DNA of 34,913 nt from an uncultured Pseudomonadota bacterium (GTDB lineage Bacteria > Pseudomonadota > Alphaproteobacteria > RF32 > CAG-239): contig CABUWG010000019.1 of the NCBI GenBank assembly GCA_902495305.1, positions 1 through 34,913 of the forward strand. Reading direction: 5' to 3'. Positions 1 to 8,350 of the stretch are shown here, one piece after another. The notes below the pieces were generated by a model. That model did no database searches, was not told where the DNA came from, and saw only the letters and a list, made by a program, of their open reading frames with translations. Each line of letters starts with the position of its first letter. The stretch's first letter is position 1. Both the position numbers and the translations under genes were made by a program.

Positions 1-135
1 ATCCTGAGCGAAGCGAAGGATCCAGTTTAATAATATAGCTGATTTATCTGACTGGATTCTTCGTTGCACTCAGAATGACGGTGCTTTTTTTGAAGCACCA
101 CCCCCTCTCTTGAAAGAGAGGGTTGGGGAGAGTTG
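1..135. repeat. Dispersed intergenic repeat mosaic (left edge)
   Basis: Gene-free stretch made of short inverted modules. Positions 1-23 carry a motif beginning ATCCTGAGCGAAGCGAAGGAT (ATCCT/AGGAT arms), a type of sequence I recognise as a common dispersed intergenic repeat. Positions about 51-80 hold a related module ending CAGAATGACG. Positions about 103-123 form CCCTCTCT-tgaa-AGAGAGGG. No open frame with a ribosome site is visible. The rest of 136-343 shows no feature beyond recurring TTTGGAGCAAA-like words. Confidence 0.55.
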
Positions 136-343
136 ATTCGCCCGATTACCGAACAACTACTTAATCTTTGGAGCAAAGAGGTAAAATTGAAGCACATTCC
201 TCCCGTTCAGCACGATTGGGGTGCCCTTTGCGAATGGCTTAGGTTTTGGAGCAAAAACCGAAAGTGAAGCACGGAGATGGAGAGCGTAGCGAGGTTAATT
301 TTGCTCTGAAACCTTAGCAGATAAGCGTAGGGCTGCCTTTTTG

Positions 344-370
344 GTTACTTTTTGGCAGTCAAAAAGTAAC
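344..370. repeat. Perfect 11-bp inverted repeat
   Basis: GTTACTTTTTG (344-354) and CAAAAAGTAAC (360-370) form a perfect hairpin around GCAGT. It lies in a gene-free region and lacks a following T-tract, so it is read as a dispersed palindromic element rather than a terminator. From 371 to 565 the sequence is purine-rich with nothing else recognisable. Confidence 0.6.
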
Positions 371-565
371 AATAGAAAATAACAATCTTGATGAAGATGA
401 GGAAATATGAAAATAAAATAAGAAAAGCAGCGCAAAAAGGGAGAAGATAGAAAAGGGGGTGGAGAATGAGAGGAGGGAAAGACCCCCTGATGAGAAAATA
501 ATCAGAGCGGAGAAAGAAAAATAAAATAATATAAAAAGATAAACTGTGCAGCATTGGAATGAGTG

Positions 566-594
566 TTTACTTTAAAAATATAATTTTCTATACT
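566..594 (+). promoter_or_regulatory. Sigma70-type promoter for lipoprotein-tkt
   Basis: TTTACT (566-571), a 17-nt spacer, then TATACT (589-594). Transcription would start near 600, leaving a very short leader with AAGAAAGGAAA before the ATG at 618. Predicted from motif and spacing only. Confidence 0.5.
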
Positions 595-617
595 TTCAAA
601 ACAAGAAAGGAAAATAT

Positions 618-1145
618 ATGCTGAAAAAACTCTTTTTGCTGGCTTTTTGCCTTTGCTCTGCTTGCACTTTGATGGGGGGCGACAATGAAGAAACTTCCGG
701 CGGCCTCAAAAAAATGCCCTGCCCGAATGTTGTCATCAACCGTTCGGAAGCTTATTTGAGCCAGACACAGGGTTATACAACCCCTTTTAAAATCGAGCTT
801 TATGGTTATGAAGGCTACTGTTGGTTTGATGCCAAAACCAAACAGCCCAAAGCCAACCTGACACCGTTATTTAAGCTGATTCGTCTTAATGGCAGCAAGG
901 CTGAGGCTTTTGTTATGTTTGACTGGTTTTACCGCACCAGCGAAGGGCCGACCGCCTTTTTGGGCGAAAAGACTTTTGCCGAACAAACAACTGTTCCGGT
1001 GTCAACACAGGTTTACAAATTCCGCGGCAAGACGGTTAACGTGCGGGTACCGACATTGGAGGACAGCATTTTCCAAATCAATCTCGGCCTGCGGATGACT
1101 AATCAGGAAAAACAATATAATGATACCGCTTTTGACCTGAATTAA
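618..1145 (+). CDS. Putative lipoprotein, unknown function
   Basis: A 175-residue protein that I do not recognise. The N-terminus has basic residues (MLKK), a hydrophobic core and cysteines at about residues 13-16 (LCSACTLMGG), which looks like a lipoprotein signal with an imperfect lipobox, so lipid anchoring in the cell envelope is inferred. The mature part is a compact, aromatic-rich domain with no catalytic motif seen. AAGAAAGGAAA precedes the ATG. The stop lies 18 bases before the transketolase start, so co-transcription with tkt from the promoter at 566-594 is likely. A functional link to sugar metabolism is not implied. Confidence 0.75.
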   Translation: MLKKLFLLAFCLCSACTLMGGDNEETSGGLKKMPCPNVVINRSEAYLSQTQGYTTPFKIELYGYEGYCWFDAKTKQPKANLTPLFKLIRLNGSKAEAFVMFDWFYRTSEGPTAFLGEKTFAEQTTVPVSTQVYKFRGKTVNVRVPTLEDSIFQINLGLRMTNQEKQYNDTAFDLN

Positions 1146-1163
1146 AAAGATAAGGAGAAGAAT

Positions 1164-3146
1164 ATGTGCTTTTTTAAGAATGACCGACAATTGGAACAAA
1201 TGGCCAACGCCATTCGTTTTCTGAGTGCTGATGCAATTGAAAAGTCAAAGTCCGGCCACCCCGGAATGCCGCTGGGCATGGCAGATGTTGCCGCCGTGTT
1301 GTTCAGCCGCTTTATCAAGCTCAATCCCTCAGCGCCGCGTTGGTTTGACCGCGACCGTTTTGTGCTCTCCGCCGGTCACGGGTCAATGCTGCTGTATTCT
1401 CTGCTTTATCTTCTGGGATATAAAGATATTGATATTGAAGACATCAAAAACTTTCGTCAGCTCGGTGCCAAAACAGCCGGCCATCCGGAATACGGCCATC
1501 TCGACGGCATAGACATGACAACCGGCCCGCTCGGACAGGGGATATCTTCCGCCGTGGGCATGGCCGTTGCCGAAAGGTTTGTCGCCGCCCGATTTGGTGA
1601 GGACTTGTGCAGCCACTATACTTATGTCATTAACGGTGACGGCTGCCTGATGGAAGGCATTTCGGAAGAAGCAATCTCTCTGGCCGGTCACCTCGGACTG
1701 AATAAACTGATTGTGTTCTGGGATAATAATAATATCACGATTGACGGTACGGTCGCCTCCGCCAGCTCAACAGATCAGATTGCCCGCTTTAAGGCTCATA
1801 ATTGGAACACGATAGAAATTGACGGACATAATCACCGCCAGATTATCAAAGCCATAGAAAAAGCTCAAAAGTCCGATAAGCCGACGCTGATTGCCTGCAA
1901 GACCAAAATCGGATTCGGTGCGCCGACCAAACAATGCACCAGCAAATGCCACGGCGCTCCGCTCGGTGCGGAAGAGCTGGCTAAAATGCGCGAGAACCTC
2001 GGCTGGAATTACCCGCCGTTTGAAGTTCCGGCAGAAATCCTGCAAGCTTGGCGTACTGCCGGCAAACGCCATGCCGAAACTTATAAGGGCTGGGCTTCCC
2101 GCGCCAAAGAAGCCGGCAAAGGCTTTAATGATTTTATCAATGATGTTCTGCCCAAAAACTGGGATAAAGAACTTAACGAACTGAAAAAACAGGCCATTGC
2201 CGAAAAGACCAAAGTCGCAACCCGCAAGGCTTCACAAATGTGTCTGGAAAAAATTGTGCCCCATGTGCCGGAAATCATCGGCGGTTCGGCAGATTTGGCA
2301 GCGTCTAACCTGACCAAAACGGCCGGAATGAAAGACATTTCCAAAGGCGATTTCAGCGGCAATAACATTGCTTACGGGATTCGTGAACACGCAATGGCGG
2401 CCGTCATGAACGGCATGTCTTTGCACGGCGGTGTGATTCCTTACGGCGGAACGTTTTTTGTTTTCTCTGATTATATGCGTCCGTCCATGCGTCTGGCGGC
2501 ACTGATGGGGATTCGCGCGGTTTACGTCTTAACGCACGATTCTATCGGCGTTGGAGAAGACGGCCCGACACATCAGCCGGTTGAACATCTGGCATCTTAT
2601 CGCGCCATGCCGAATCTGTTTACTTTCCGTCCCTGCGATGTGGTTGAAACGGCGGAGGCCTGGCAGCTGGCTCTGGAGAATGAGAATGCGCCGAGCATTT
2701 TGGCGCTGACCCGTCAGGGACTGCCGTTGCTGCGAACCTCAGCGGCAGAGAATTTGACGGCACGCGGCGGTTATGTGATTTCTGATGTTGCCAAAGGTCA
2801 AAAACGGCAGGCCACAATTATCGCGACCGGATCGGAAGTGTCATTGGCTGTTTCGGCTCAGAAAAAACTGGCGGAAGAAGGTATTGCCGTTGCGGTTGTG
2901 TCAATGCCGTGTTGCGAGCTTTTTGACCGTCAGGACGGAAAATATCAGGAAGAAGTTTTAGGCAGCTGCCCGCGTATTGCCGTTGAAGCCGGCGCCAAAT
3001 TCGGCTGGGAAAAATATGTCGGCCTGAACGGGGATATTATCGGCATGGACGGCTTCGGGGCTTCCGGCCCTGCTGAAGAATTGTATAAATTCTTCGGTAT
3101 TACCGAGGAAGAGGTTGTTGACGCCGTTAAAAACTGCCTGAAGTAA
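1164..3146 (+). CDS. tkt: Transketolase
   Basis: Thiamine-diphosphate enzyme of the non-oxidative pentose phosphate pathway, transferring two-carbon ketol units between sugar phosphates in the cytoplasm. The 660 residues match the usual family length. Visible hallmarks are the N-terminal GHPGMPLGMAD segment, HGS, the TPP motif beginning GDGCLMEGISEEA and ending WDNNN, and the central-domain GIREHAM containing the catalytic glutamate, followed by a typical C-terminal domain. AAGGAG sits upstream of the ATG at 1164. It is the second gene after the small lipoprotein and is followed by a strong terminator at 3160-3186. Together with rpe and fba in this window it indicates an active pentose-phosphate/glycolytic core. 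No unusual substitutions were noticed. Confidence 0.96.
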   Translation: MCFFKNDRQLEQMANAIRFLSADAIEKSKSGHPGMPLGMADVAAVLFSRFIKLNPSAPRWFDRDRFVLSAGHGSMLLYSLLYLLGYKDIDIEDIKNFRQLGAKTAGHPEYGHLDGIDMTTGPLGQGISSAVGMAVAERFVAARFGEDLCSHYTYVINGDGCLMEGISEEAISLAGHLGLNKLIVFWDNNNITIDGTVASASSTDQIARFKAHNWNTIEIDGHNHRQIIKAIEKAQKSDKPTLIACKTKIGFGAPTKQCTSKCHGAPLGAEELAKMRENLGWNYPPFEVPAEILQAWRTAGKRHAETYKGWASRAKEAGKGFNDFINDVLPKNWDKELNELKKQAIAEKTKVATRKASQMCLEKIVPHVPEIIGGSADLAASNLTKTAGMKDISKGDFSGNNIAYGIREHAMAAVMNGMSLHGGVIPYGGTFFVFSDYMRPSMRLAALMGIRAVYVLTHDSIGVGEDGPTHQPVEHLASYRAMPNLFTFRPCDVVETAEAWQLALENENAPSILALTRQGLPLLRTSAAENLTARGGYVISDVAKGQKRQATIIATGSEVSLAVSAQKKLAEEGIAVAVVSMPCCELFDRQDGKYQEEVLGSCPRIAVEAGAKFGWEKYVGLNGDIIGMDGFGASGPAEELYKFFGITEEEVVDAVKNCLK

Positions 3147-3159
3147 AACGGCGGAATAG

Positions 3160-3186
3160 AAAAACTCCCTTTATCGGGAGTTTTTT
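3160..3186 (+). terminator. Bidirectional terminator of tkt and converging gene
   Basis: AAAAACTCCC (3160-3169), loop TTTATC, GGGAGTTTTT (3176-3185). Both flanks give a U-tract, so it can stop tkt (+) and the minus-strand gene. The final four codons and stop of the minus-strand gene lie inside this hairpin. Confidence 0.85.
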
Positions 3187-4493
3187 ATTTGTTGAAGCAA
3201 TTGTTGCGGTAATGGCTGATTTTGTGTCGGTTGCTGTTCTGTTTTAACAGTCGCCGGCTGTTCCTCAGCCGTGCCGCGTAATGTACTGAGTCTGCGCTTC
3301 AAGTCATAATCAATGCACCTGTCCATATGGTTCATGCTTTCGTTAATGTCTGTCTGAACAGTTTCGTGCGGATATTCTTTGATAGCTTTTTTGTATGAAT
3401 AATTGAGATAATCAAACAACGGTTTCATGTCTTTTTTAGTGATAATCATGTGAGAAGCGGGAGTATTTTCATCTTTCTCATAATCAAAGGTAACTTCGTT
3501 ATTATCGGCTTTTTCTGTAAAACGGTTGAAATGGCTTAACATATTAAGAAGTTTTTTATTTTCTGCCGAAGACGACTTTTTCATTGCCTTGGCATCTTTT
3601 TTAATCTCCCGCCCAAGGGTTTTTTGCTCTTTTTTGTTTCCTTTTTGCAAATCCGCATTTTCAGAACCGGCAAGAGCCAAATCAGTTAATCGTTCGGTCT
3701 TTTCTGCTAATCTATCCAGAGCAAGTGCTTCGTCAGTCCAATGCAACATTCCCGCCTGAGCCATAAAATCTTCATTAATAAAATCAGTTTCTCCGGCATC
3801 AATGATTGCTTCCAAATCATACTTGCTAAAGTCAATGGTTTTGCCGCGCGGGTCAAACTTTTCATCATGTCCTTTTTCTAACTTTTCAATTCTTTCATCC
3901 AACTCTTTCTTGCTGATAGAATCTTCATGATAAAGGTCATGAAGGCGGTCTTTCTCTAACTCTAATTGCTTTTCGTAAAGAGCTTGATGAAAAGCTTCAT
4001 AATTTTCAATAAAGTCGGTATATTCATATTTTCGATCTTGTTCGGCTTCCGACAAATAGTCATCTTGCGTCATTCGCATTTCTGGTTCTGAAAAACGCAT
4101 TTCAACATTAAAGCCTTGAAACTCCGGTGCAGACAACGGCTCAAACTGTTCACGGCTTTCTTCCGGCATTGGTTCTGCCTGTCTGTCGTTTTTTTGCTCA
4201 GCCCTCGGGCCGGCGAATTCTTCCTTTGCCGGTTCTATGATAATAGGCTTTGTTTCTGGATCTTTCCAGATGTTTTGCGTAGTCTGAGCCCGCTGAATAT
4301 CCTGTGGTGTAATTTTTAATGTTGCGGGTTCAATACGGGTGTTATCGCGAGGCATAATGTTTTCCGTATTGATTTTTCGGTCATCAGCCTGTTTTTCGAC
4401 AGCCTGCGCCGGAGTAACAGAAGCCGCGGCAATTGCTCCGACGGCAATTCCGTTTCGCAGAGCCTTGAGTTTTTCCGAATCTGACAATGCCAT
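3171..4493 (-). CDS. Exported coiled-coil protein, unknown function
   Basis: A 440-residue protein not recognised by family. Residues 1-31 look like a Sec signal peptide with a long polar n-region, a GIAVGAIAAASV core and a PAQA cleavage site near residue 31. Residues about 50-125 are charged and proline-rich, and about 165-215 and 255-320 are strongly charged helical segments with coiled-coil character. The C-terminal 30 residues are Gln/Pro-rich (QQPTQNQPLPQQLLQQ). AAGGAAAAAAT precedes the ATG. It lies 68 bases downstream of the zincin-like gene on the same strand and shares its layout (basic n-region, alanine-rich core, PA[QA]A site), so the two may be a functional pair. Its end overlaps the terminator at 3160-3186. 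Confidence 0.75.
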   Translation of the reverse strand: MALSDSEKLKALRNGIAVGAIAAASVTPAQAVEKQADDRKINTENIMPRDNTRIEPATLKITPQDIQRAQTTQNIWKDPETKPIIIEPAKEEFAGPRAEQKNDRQAEPMPEESREQFEPLSAPEFQGFNVEMRFSEPEMRMTQDDYLSEAEQDRKYEYTDFIENYEAFHQALYEKQLELEKDRLHDLYHEDSISKKELDERIEKLEKGHDEKFDPRGKTIDFSKYDLEAIIDAGETDFINEDFMAQAGMLHWTDEALALDRLAEKTERLTDLALAGSENADLQKGNKKEQKTLGREIKKDAKAMKKSSSAENKKLLNMLSHFNRFTEKADNNEVTFDYEKDENTPASHMIITKKDMKPLFDYLNYSYKKAIKEYPHETVQTDINESMNHMDRCIDYDLKRRLSTLRGTAEEQPATVKTEQQPTQNQPLPQQLLQQIKNSR

Positions 4494-4561
4494 ATTTTTT
4501 CCTTTTTCTTCTTAGTATATCATATTTTATAAAAAGTTGTATTAACTTTTTTTGACAAATT

Positions 4562-5815
4562 TTAACGGTCTTTACTCTCGGCAAATATTTTGGAAGAAAG
4601 GCTGAGGGCATTGCGGTTAATATCTTTGCTGATTTCCTGCAAATCACACTGCGTTATCAAATGGCCGTTCTTGCCGCCATGCGATTCAATAATCCGCGCC
4701 GCCTTTTTGACCGGCAGCCGGCTCAGGCGGTAAACCAAATCCACGGCATTGCCGCAGCGCTCGACAAAAAGCTTGTTATCTTCGCCCGTAACATCCAGCT
4801 GCTGGTCAAGATATTGCGATAAATCATATTCTTGACCGTTGATTTTCTTGCTCATAAAAACAGACAGGATTTTGGCATGATTTTGCGGCGCCGGCATCAG
4901 GTCTGCCGGAACATTTTCCCGAATGGCATCGCCCAAAGCCCGCTTGATTTGAGAAAGATATTGCGGTTCATAAGCCTTCCACATTTCGGCGGTACCGTTG
5001 GCAATAAGCTTCAGTTCGGCTTCGCTGATATTTTCGGCAGAGGGGACGATACTGCCGTTTTCCACGGCTTTGCGGTAATAATCAAAACGGGCGGTAAAAA
5101 CTCTGGCGTCTCCGCTGGCAATAAACCTTTCCCGCGCGTCCAGCAGGGCAGAAATATTGGCTTGCAGTTCATTGGCTTTTTCTTCCAGATACCGTTCTTT
5201 AATGCCCCTTTTGCACAATTCGGGATGGCGGTGCAAAAGCTGGGCGACCTTAAGACGCTTTTCGGCATGGGCTGATTCGTGCGGAACGGCAGTAGCCCGC
5301 TGGTACGGATTGTTTTTCTGCACGTCCAGACTGTCTTGCAACTCGGAATTTCCGTCCGCCGCCATAAAATGATTAATGATAATCTGGTTTCCGTCAATGT
5401 CAAAAGCGGCAAATTCTCCGTAAGTCAGCCTTTTTTCCGAATAATAATCATAATCGCCGAAAGCGCCGGTTTCAGGATTTTTTTGAGCTGATACGTAAAC
5501 CGTGTCCACAAGAACCTTGGGCATGCCGTCCGGAATCTTCGGCAAAACGGTTTCATCCGGCGGTAAAATGCCGGTATCCCAGTCTTCTTCAGAAAAACAA
5601 AGCCTGAGTTTGATGATCTCATCACCATAATTATTGTAAAACACATTAAGATATTGCTTGCTGTCTTCATCTGTCATCATCTGTTCCTGCCGGATGGCGA
5701 CAGTGTCAGATTCTGGTACGGCGGCTTCTTGAGCGGCTGCCGGAGAAATTGCCGCGGCGGCAGCAATAAGTCTGGCCTTCAATCGATAAAGCAGCTTCTT
5801 GTTATTTATGCTCAT
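4562..5815 (-). CDS. Exported protein with zinc-metallopeptidase-like HExxH motif
   Basis: A 417-residue protein with a signal-like N-terminus (basic to residue 15, alanine-rich core, SPAAA site near residue 28). Residues 179-183 read HESAH, which fits the HExxH zinc-binding/catalytic motif, and residues 211-219 read EEKANELQA. The latter resembles the third-ligand helix of gluzincins, particularly the ExxAN..A pattern of the ImmA/IrrE (M78) and M48 groups. Spacing between the second His and this Glu is about 29-33 residues, compatible with those families. The rest is not recognised. Inferred role: periplasmic or secreted metallopeptidase of unknown substrate. The match rests on motifs only and the overall fold is unverified. 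It is divergent from the gene at 5959, with 143 bases between them. Confidence 0.7.
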   Translation of the reverse strand: MSINNKKLLYRLKARLIAAAAAISPAAAQEAAVPESDTVAIRQEQMMTDEDSKQYLNVFYNNYGDEIIKLRLCFSEEDWDTGILPPDETVLPKIPDGMPKVLVDTVYVSAQKNPETGAFGDYDYYSEKRLTYGEFAAFDIDGNQIIINHFMAADGNSELQDSLDVQKNNPYQRATAVPHESAHAEKRLKVAQLLHRHPELCKRGIKERYLEEKANELQANISALLDARERFIASGDARVFTARFDYYRKAVENGSIVPSAENISEAELKLIANGTAEMWKAYEPQYLSQIKRALGDAIRENVPADLMPAPQNHAKILSVFMSKKINGQEYDLSQYLDQQLDVTGEDNKLFVERCGNAVDLVYRLSRLPVKKAARIIESHGGKNGHLITQCDLQEISKDINRNALSLSSKIFAESKDR

Positions 5816-5882
5816 TATAAGTCTCCCGCATTTTCTTTTGGCCGCAATTGTAAAAAAAAATATCCGGTTTTATTAAATCTGT

Positions 5883-5911
5883 TTGACAAACGGCAAAAGA
5901 AATATTATCTT
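5883..5911 (+). promoter_or_regulatory. Promoter for the 5959 gene
   Basis: TTGACA (5883-5888), 17-nt spacer, TATCTT (5906-5911). The leader to the ATG at 5959 is AT-rich with no Shine-Dalgarno sequence. Confidence 0.55.
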
Positions 5912-5958
5912 CACAACCATATTAACTTATTAAGAAATTTTTTTAAATAACGATTATT

Positions 5959-6351
5959 ATGGAAGCAGTGATTTTAAAAGCATCTCAGTTTATTGAGGCT
6001 GCAAAAAAGGAGTGCGGAATTGAGTTTGGCTTGAACGAAGTCCACGTCGGACGATTAGAGTTTTTAACAGGTGAGGCTCAGAAAGACAATGGTTATATTT
6101 GCTTTTATGCTTTTGTTGCCGGCAAAGTTTGGTACATGAAAGCGTTTAAGGGCAAAACCGTACGCAAAATCAAAGTCGCGGAGATCAGAAACGCTAAGGT
6201 TAAAATTGAGTTTCTGCCCTATCACGCCTTTGTTTCTGCCTACGAAAATACAACCTGGCACGTGGTAAAAACACAAGACGACATCGAACTGGTTGAAACA
6301 CATCAGTATCGTAAGATGAAAAAGCAAAAGAGCACGGCTCAACCTGCGTAA
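5959..6351 (+). CDS. Hypothetical protein, 130 aa
   Basis: A small soluble, basic protein with no signal peptide or membrane segment and no family recognised. The middle is rich in alternating hydrophobic and aromatic residues (YICFYAFVAGKVWYMKAF), suggesting a beta-rich fold, and the tail is basic (KMKKQKST). No Shine-Dalgarno is present; the ATG follows an AT-rich leader. It is a single-gene unit, with its own promoter at 5883 and a strong terminator at 6361-6399. Confidence 0.7.
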   Translation: MEAVILKASQFIEAAKKECGIEFGLNEVHVGRLEFLTGEAQKDNGYICFYAFVAGKVWYMKAFKGKTVRKIKVAEIRNAKVKIEFLPYHAFVSAYENTTWHVVKTQDDIELVETHQYRKMKKQKSTAQPA

Positions 6352-6360
6352 GTGTAAAAC

Positions 6361-6399
6361 AAAAAACGTTTCGGATTTCTAGGCTCCGGAACGTTTTTT
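6361..6399 (+). terminator. Rho-independent terminator
   Basis: A 14-bp stem with one G:U pair: AAAAAACGTTTCGG (6361-6374) against CCGGAACGTTTTTT (6386-6399), ending in a T-run. Confidence 0.85.
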
Positions 6400-6437
6400 C
6401 TATGCTCTGATTTATGTGACTGACCGCAATAAAAAAC

Positions 6438-6465
6438 TTGCATTATTACATTGATTGGCTATATT
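6438..6465 (+). promoter_or_regulatory. Promoter for fba
   Basis: TTGCAT (6438-6443), 16-nt spacer, TATATT (6460-6465), then a roughly 35-base leader with AATAAGGAGATAA before the aldolase start. Confidence 0.55.
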
Positions 6466-6504
6466 TGCAGTAACAATAATAAACCAACAATAAGGAGATA
6501 ATCT

Positions 6505-7554
6505 ATGCCTTTAGTATCAATGCGTCAGATTCTTGACCATGCTGCCGAAAACAATTACGGTGTTCCGGCTTTTAACATTAACGATATGGAACAAATTCTG
6601 GCTGTTTTGCAAGCTGCCAAAAAAGTCAATGCTCCGGTCATCTTGCAAACGTCTACCGGTGCCCGCAAATTTGCCGGCGACCCGATGATTCGTCACATGG
6701 TTGCCGCCGGAATTGAGATGTTTCCGGAACTCCCGATTTGTATTCACCAGGATCACGGCTCTTCGGTCAATGTCTGCCAGTCTGCCATTGTCAACGGCTA
6801 TTCTTCCGTAATGATGGACGGTTCTCTGGAAGCAGACGGCAAAACGCCTTCTTCTTTTGAATACAATGTTAACGTCACCAAAGAAGTTGTTGCCCGTGCC
6901 CATGCCGTCGGCGCTTCCGTAGAAGGCGAGCTCGGCGTTATCGGTTCTCTTGAAACCGGCAAAGGCGATAAAGAAGACGGTCACGGCGCAGAAGGCGTGA
7001 TTGATAAAAAACGTTTGGTTACGGATCCTGATGAAGCTAAAAGATTCGTAGAAGAAACGCATGTAGACGCTCTGGCCGTTGCTGTCGGAACTTCTCACGG
7101 CGCTTACAAGTTTACCCGCAAACCGACCGGCGATATTCTGGCAATTGACGTGATTGAAAAAATCCACAAAGTCCTGCCGAATACCCACATGGTTATGCAC
7201 GGTTCTTCTTCTGTTCCGCAAGAATTGCAAGATTTGATTAACGCTTACGGCGGCGCCATTCCGCAAACCTTCGGCGTTCCGGTTGAAGAAATCGTCCGCG
7301 GTATCAAATCCGGTGTTCGCAAAGTCAATGTAGACACTGACTGCCGCATGGCCATCACCGGCGCAATCCGCAAGCTGTTTGCTGAGAATCCAAAAGAATT
7401 TGACCCGCGCAAATACTTGAAGCCGGCAATTGAAGAAATGCAGAAAGTCTGCGAAGCCCGCTATATTTCCTTTGGTGCTGCCGGCCATGCCGACAAAATC
7501 AAGGCTATTCCGTTGTCTGTTATGGCTAAACGCTACGCTGACGGCGAAATTTAA
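6505..7554 (+). CDS. fba: Class II fructose-bisphosphate aldolase
   Basis: Zinc-dependent aldolase that reversibly cleaves fructose 1,6-bisphosphate into dihydroxyacetone phosphate and glyceraldehyde 3-phosphate. The 349-residue length fits the class II family. Visible markers are GVPAFNINDMEQ near the start, HQDHG (zinc ligand region), DGS, EGELG, GTSHGAYKF, HGSSS with the zinc-binding His, GVRKVNVDTD and a C-terminal FGAAGHA. The start has a clear AAGGAG. Its N-terminal wording (MPLVSMRQILDHA) is close to proteobacterial CbbA-type enzymes. It has its own promoter and terminator and is monocistronic. It is not linked to a Calvin-cycle operon here, so a glycolytic or gluconeogenic role is inferred. 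Confidence 0.95.
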   Translation: MPLVSMRQILDHAAENNYGVPAFNINDMEQILAVLQAAKKVNAPVILQTSTGARKFAGDPMIRHMVAAGIEMFPELPICIHQDHGSSVNVCQSAIVNGYSSVMMDGSLEADGKTPSSFEYNVNVTKEVVARAHAVGASVEGELGVIGSLETGKGDKEDGHGAEGVIDKKRLVTDPDEAKRFVEETHVDALAVAVGTSHGAYKFTRKPTGDILAIDVIEKIHKVLPNTHMVMHGSSSVPQELQDLINAYGGAIPQTFGVPVEEIVRGIKSGVRKVNVDTDCRMAITGAIRKLFAENPKEFDPRKYLKPAIEEMQKVCEARYISFGAAGHADKIKAIPLSVMAKRYADGEI

Positions 7555-7593
7555 GAAATATATTGTTTTGCCGGACTGGCAGGAAAAGCAGAA

Positions 7594-7619
7594 AAAGGAG
7601 CCTTCGGGTTCCTTTTTTT
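7594..7619 (+). terminator. Terminator of fba
   Basis: AAAGGAGCC, TTCG tetraloop, GGTTCCTTT with one G:U pair, followed by a T-run to 7619. Confidence 0.8.
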
Positions 7620-7683
7620 GTCGGCGGATGTCAAAACAAAAGGCTGCCCGATGGCGGCCTTTAAAATTTTAAAAATTTTTGTC

Positions 7684-7712
7684 TAGACAGCCGGCAAAAA
7701 ATATGATAAGAT
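7684..7712 (+). promoter_or_regulatory. Promoter of duplicated cassette, copy 1
   Basis: TAGACA (7684-7689), 17-nt spacer, TAAGAT (7707-7712). The identical promoter recurs in copy 2 at 8413-8441. The leader is about 65 bases and carries the hairpin at 7749-7768. Confidence 0.5.
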
Positions 7713-7783
7713 ACTGATGTTGTTTTATTAAAAAGATATTATTAATCCGTCCGGCCTTGCGGCAGGACACAAATATTAAAATT

Positions 7784-8350
7784 ATGAAGAATAAATTTTA
7801 TTTTGGTGTGTTAGCAATTGTAATCGTAATTTTTGGTGCTGTTGTAACGATGGTTATTAATCAACGGGAAAATAAAAAGGCGTTTGCAAACAGGCACTTC
7901 TATGATGTTGAGGAAATCAAACAAGATACGGTTGTCCGTTTTGCTTTCAAAGATACCATGGAGTTTATCTGCCGTATATATCCTCTGGAAACTATGACCA
8001 TATGGGAGACAAACAAAAAGGACGAACCTTATATTGTTTCTTACCCGAAGAGAAGTGCTGTTGTCGCCTTAGACAGCGACTGGGGAATTTTTGAAAATAA
8101 TGACATGCTGATGGCTGTTGTTCTAGACCGTAAGGTTTATGATGATAAAGAACTGGCAGCCATTGAAAACAGTGTTAAGACATTATTGGAAAAATACAAA
8201 AGCCTTAAGATTGACTTTCCTGAAAAAATTACGAATGCCGAATTCCGCCAAAAAGTGTTAAGTACTAGCTATGCCGATTTAATGGACAGAGCCGGTTACA
8301 GTTTCATTGCTGAAATGGTAGAATTTGAATATAGCTGGTACACCCGATGA
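7784..8350 (+). CDS. Small membrane-anchored protein, copy 1 of a duplicated pair
   Basis: A 188-residue protein with one N-terminal hydrophobic helix (residues about 6-25, FGVLAIVIVIFGAVVTMVI), probably an inner-membrane anchor or uncleaved signal, followed by a soluble domain outside the cytoplasm. No family is recognised. Conserved points shared with copy 2 are QDTVV.FAFKDT, [IL]CRIYPL, PYIV.YP, VAL..DWGIFE and KELAAIENSVK. The ATG at 7784 was chosen over an upstream TTG at 7757 because it aligns exactly with the start of copy 2 and the TTG falls inside the leader hairpin. No Shine-Dalgarno is present. The DSDW segment also recurs in the lipoprotein at 9760, so this belongs to a local family. 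Confidence 0.8.
   Translation: MKNKFYFGVLAIVIVIFGAVVTMVINQRENKKAFANRHFYDVEEIKQDTVVRFAFKDTMEFICRIYPLETMTIWETNKKDEPYIVSYPKRSAVVALDSDWGIFENNDMLMAVVLDRKVYDDKELAAIENSVKTLLEKYKSLKIDFPEKITNAEFRQKVLSTSYADLMDRAGYSFIAEMVEFEYSWYTR

Noticed and set aside
345..554. Minus-strand open frame of 69 codons, Phe/Leu/Ile-rich
   Set aside because: It begins and ends in the purine-rich, repeat-bearing gap with no ribosome site; the hydrophobic composition is what a purine-rich strand gives when read in reverse.
6517..7488. Long minus-strand open frame opposite fba
   Set aside because: Antisense shadow of a confidently assigned aldolase; no start signal or family features.
7757..7783. TTG start extending the first duplicated protein by nine residues
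   Set aside because: It lies inside the leader hairpin, and the ATG at 7784 matches the start of the second copy exactly.
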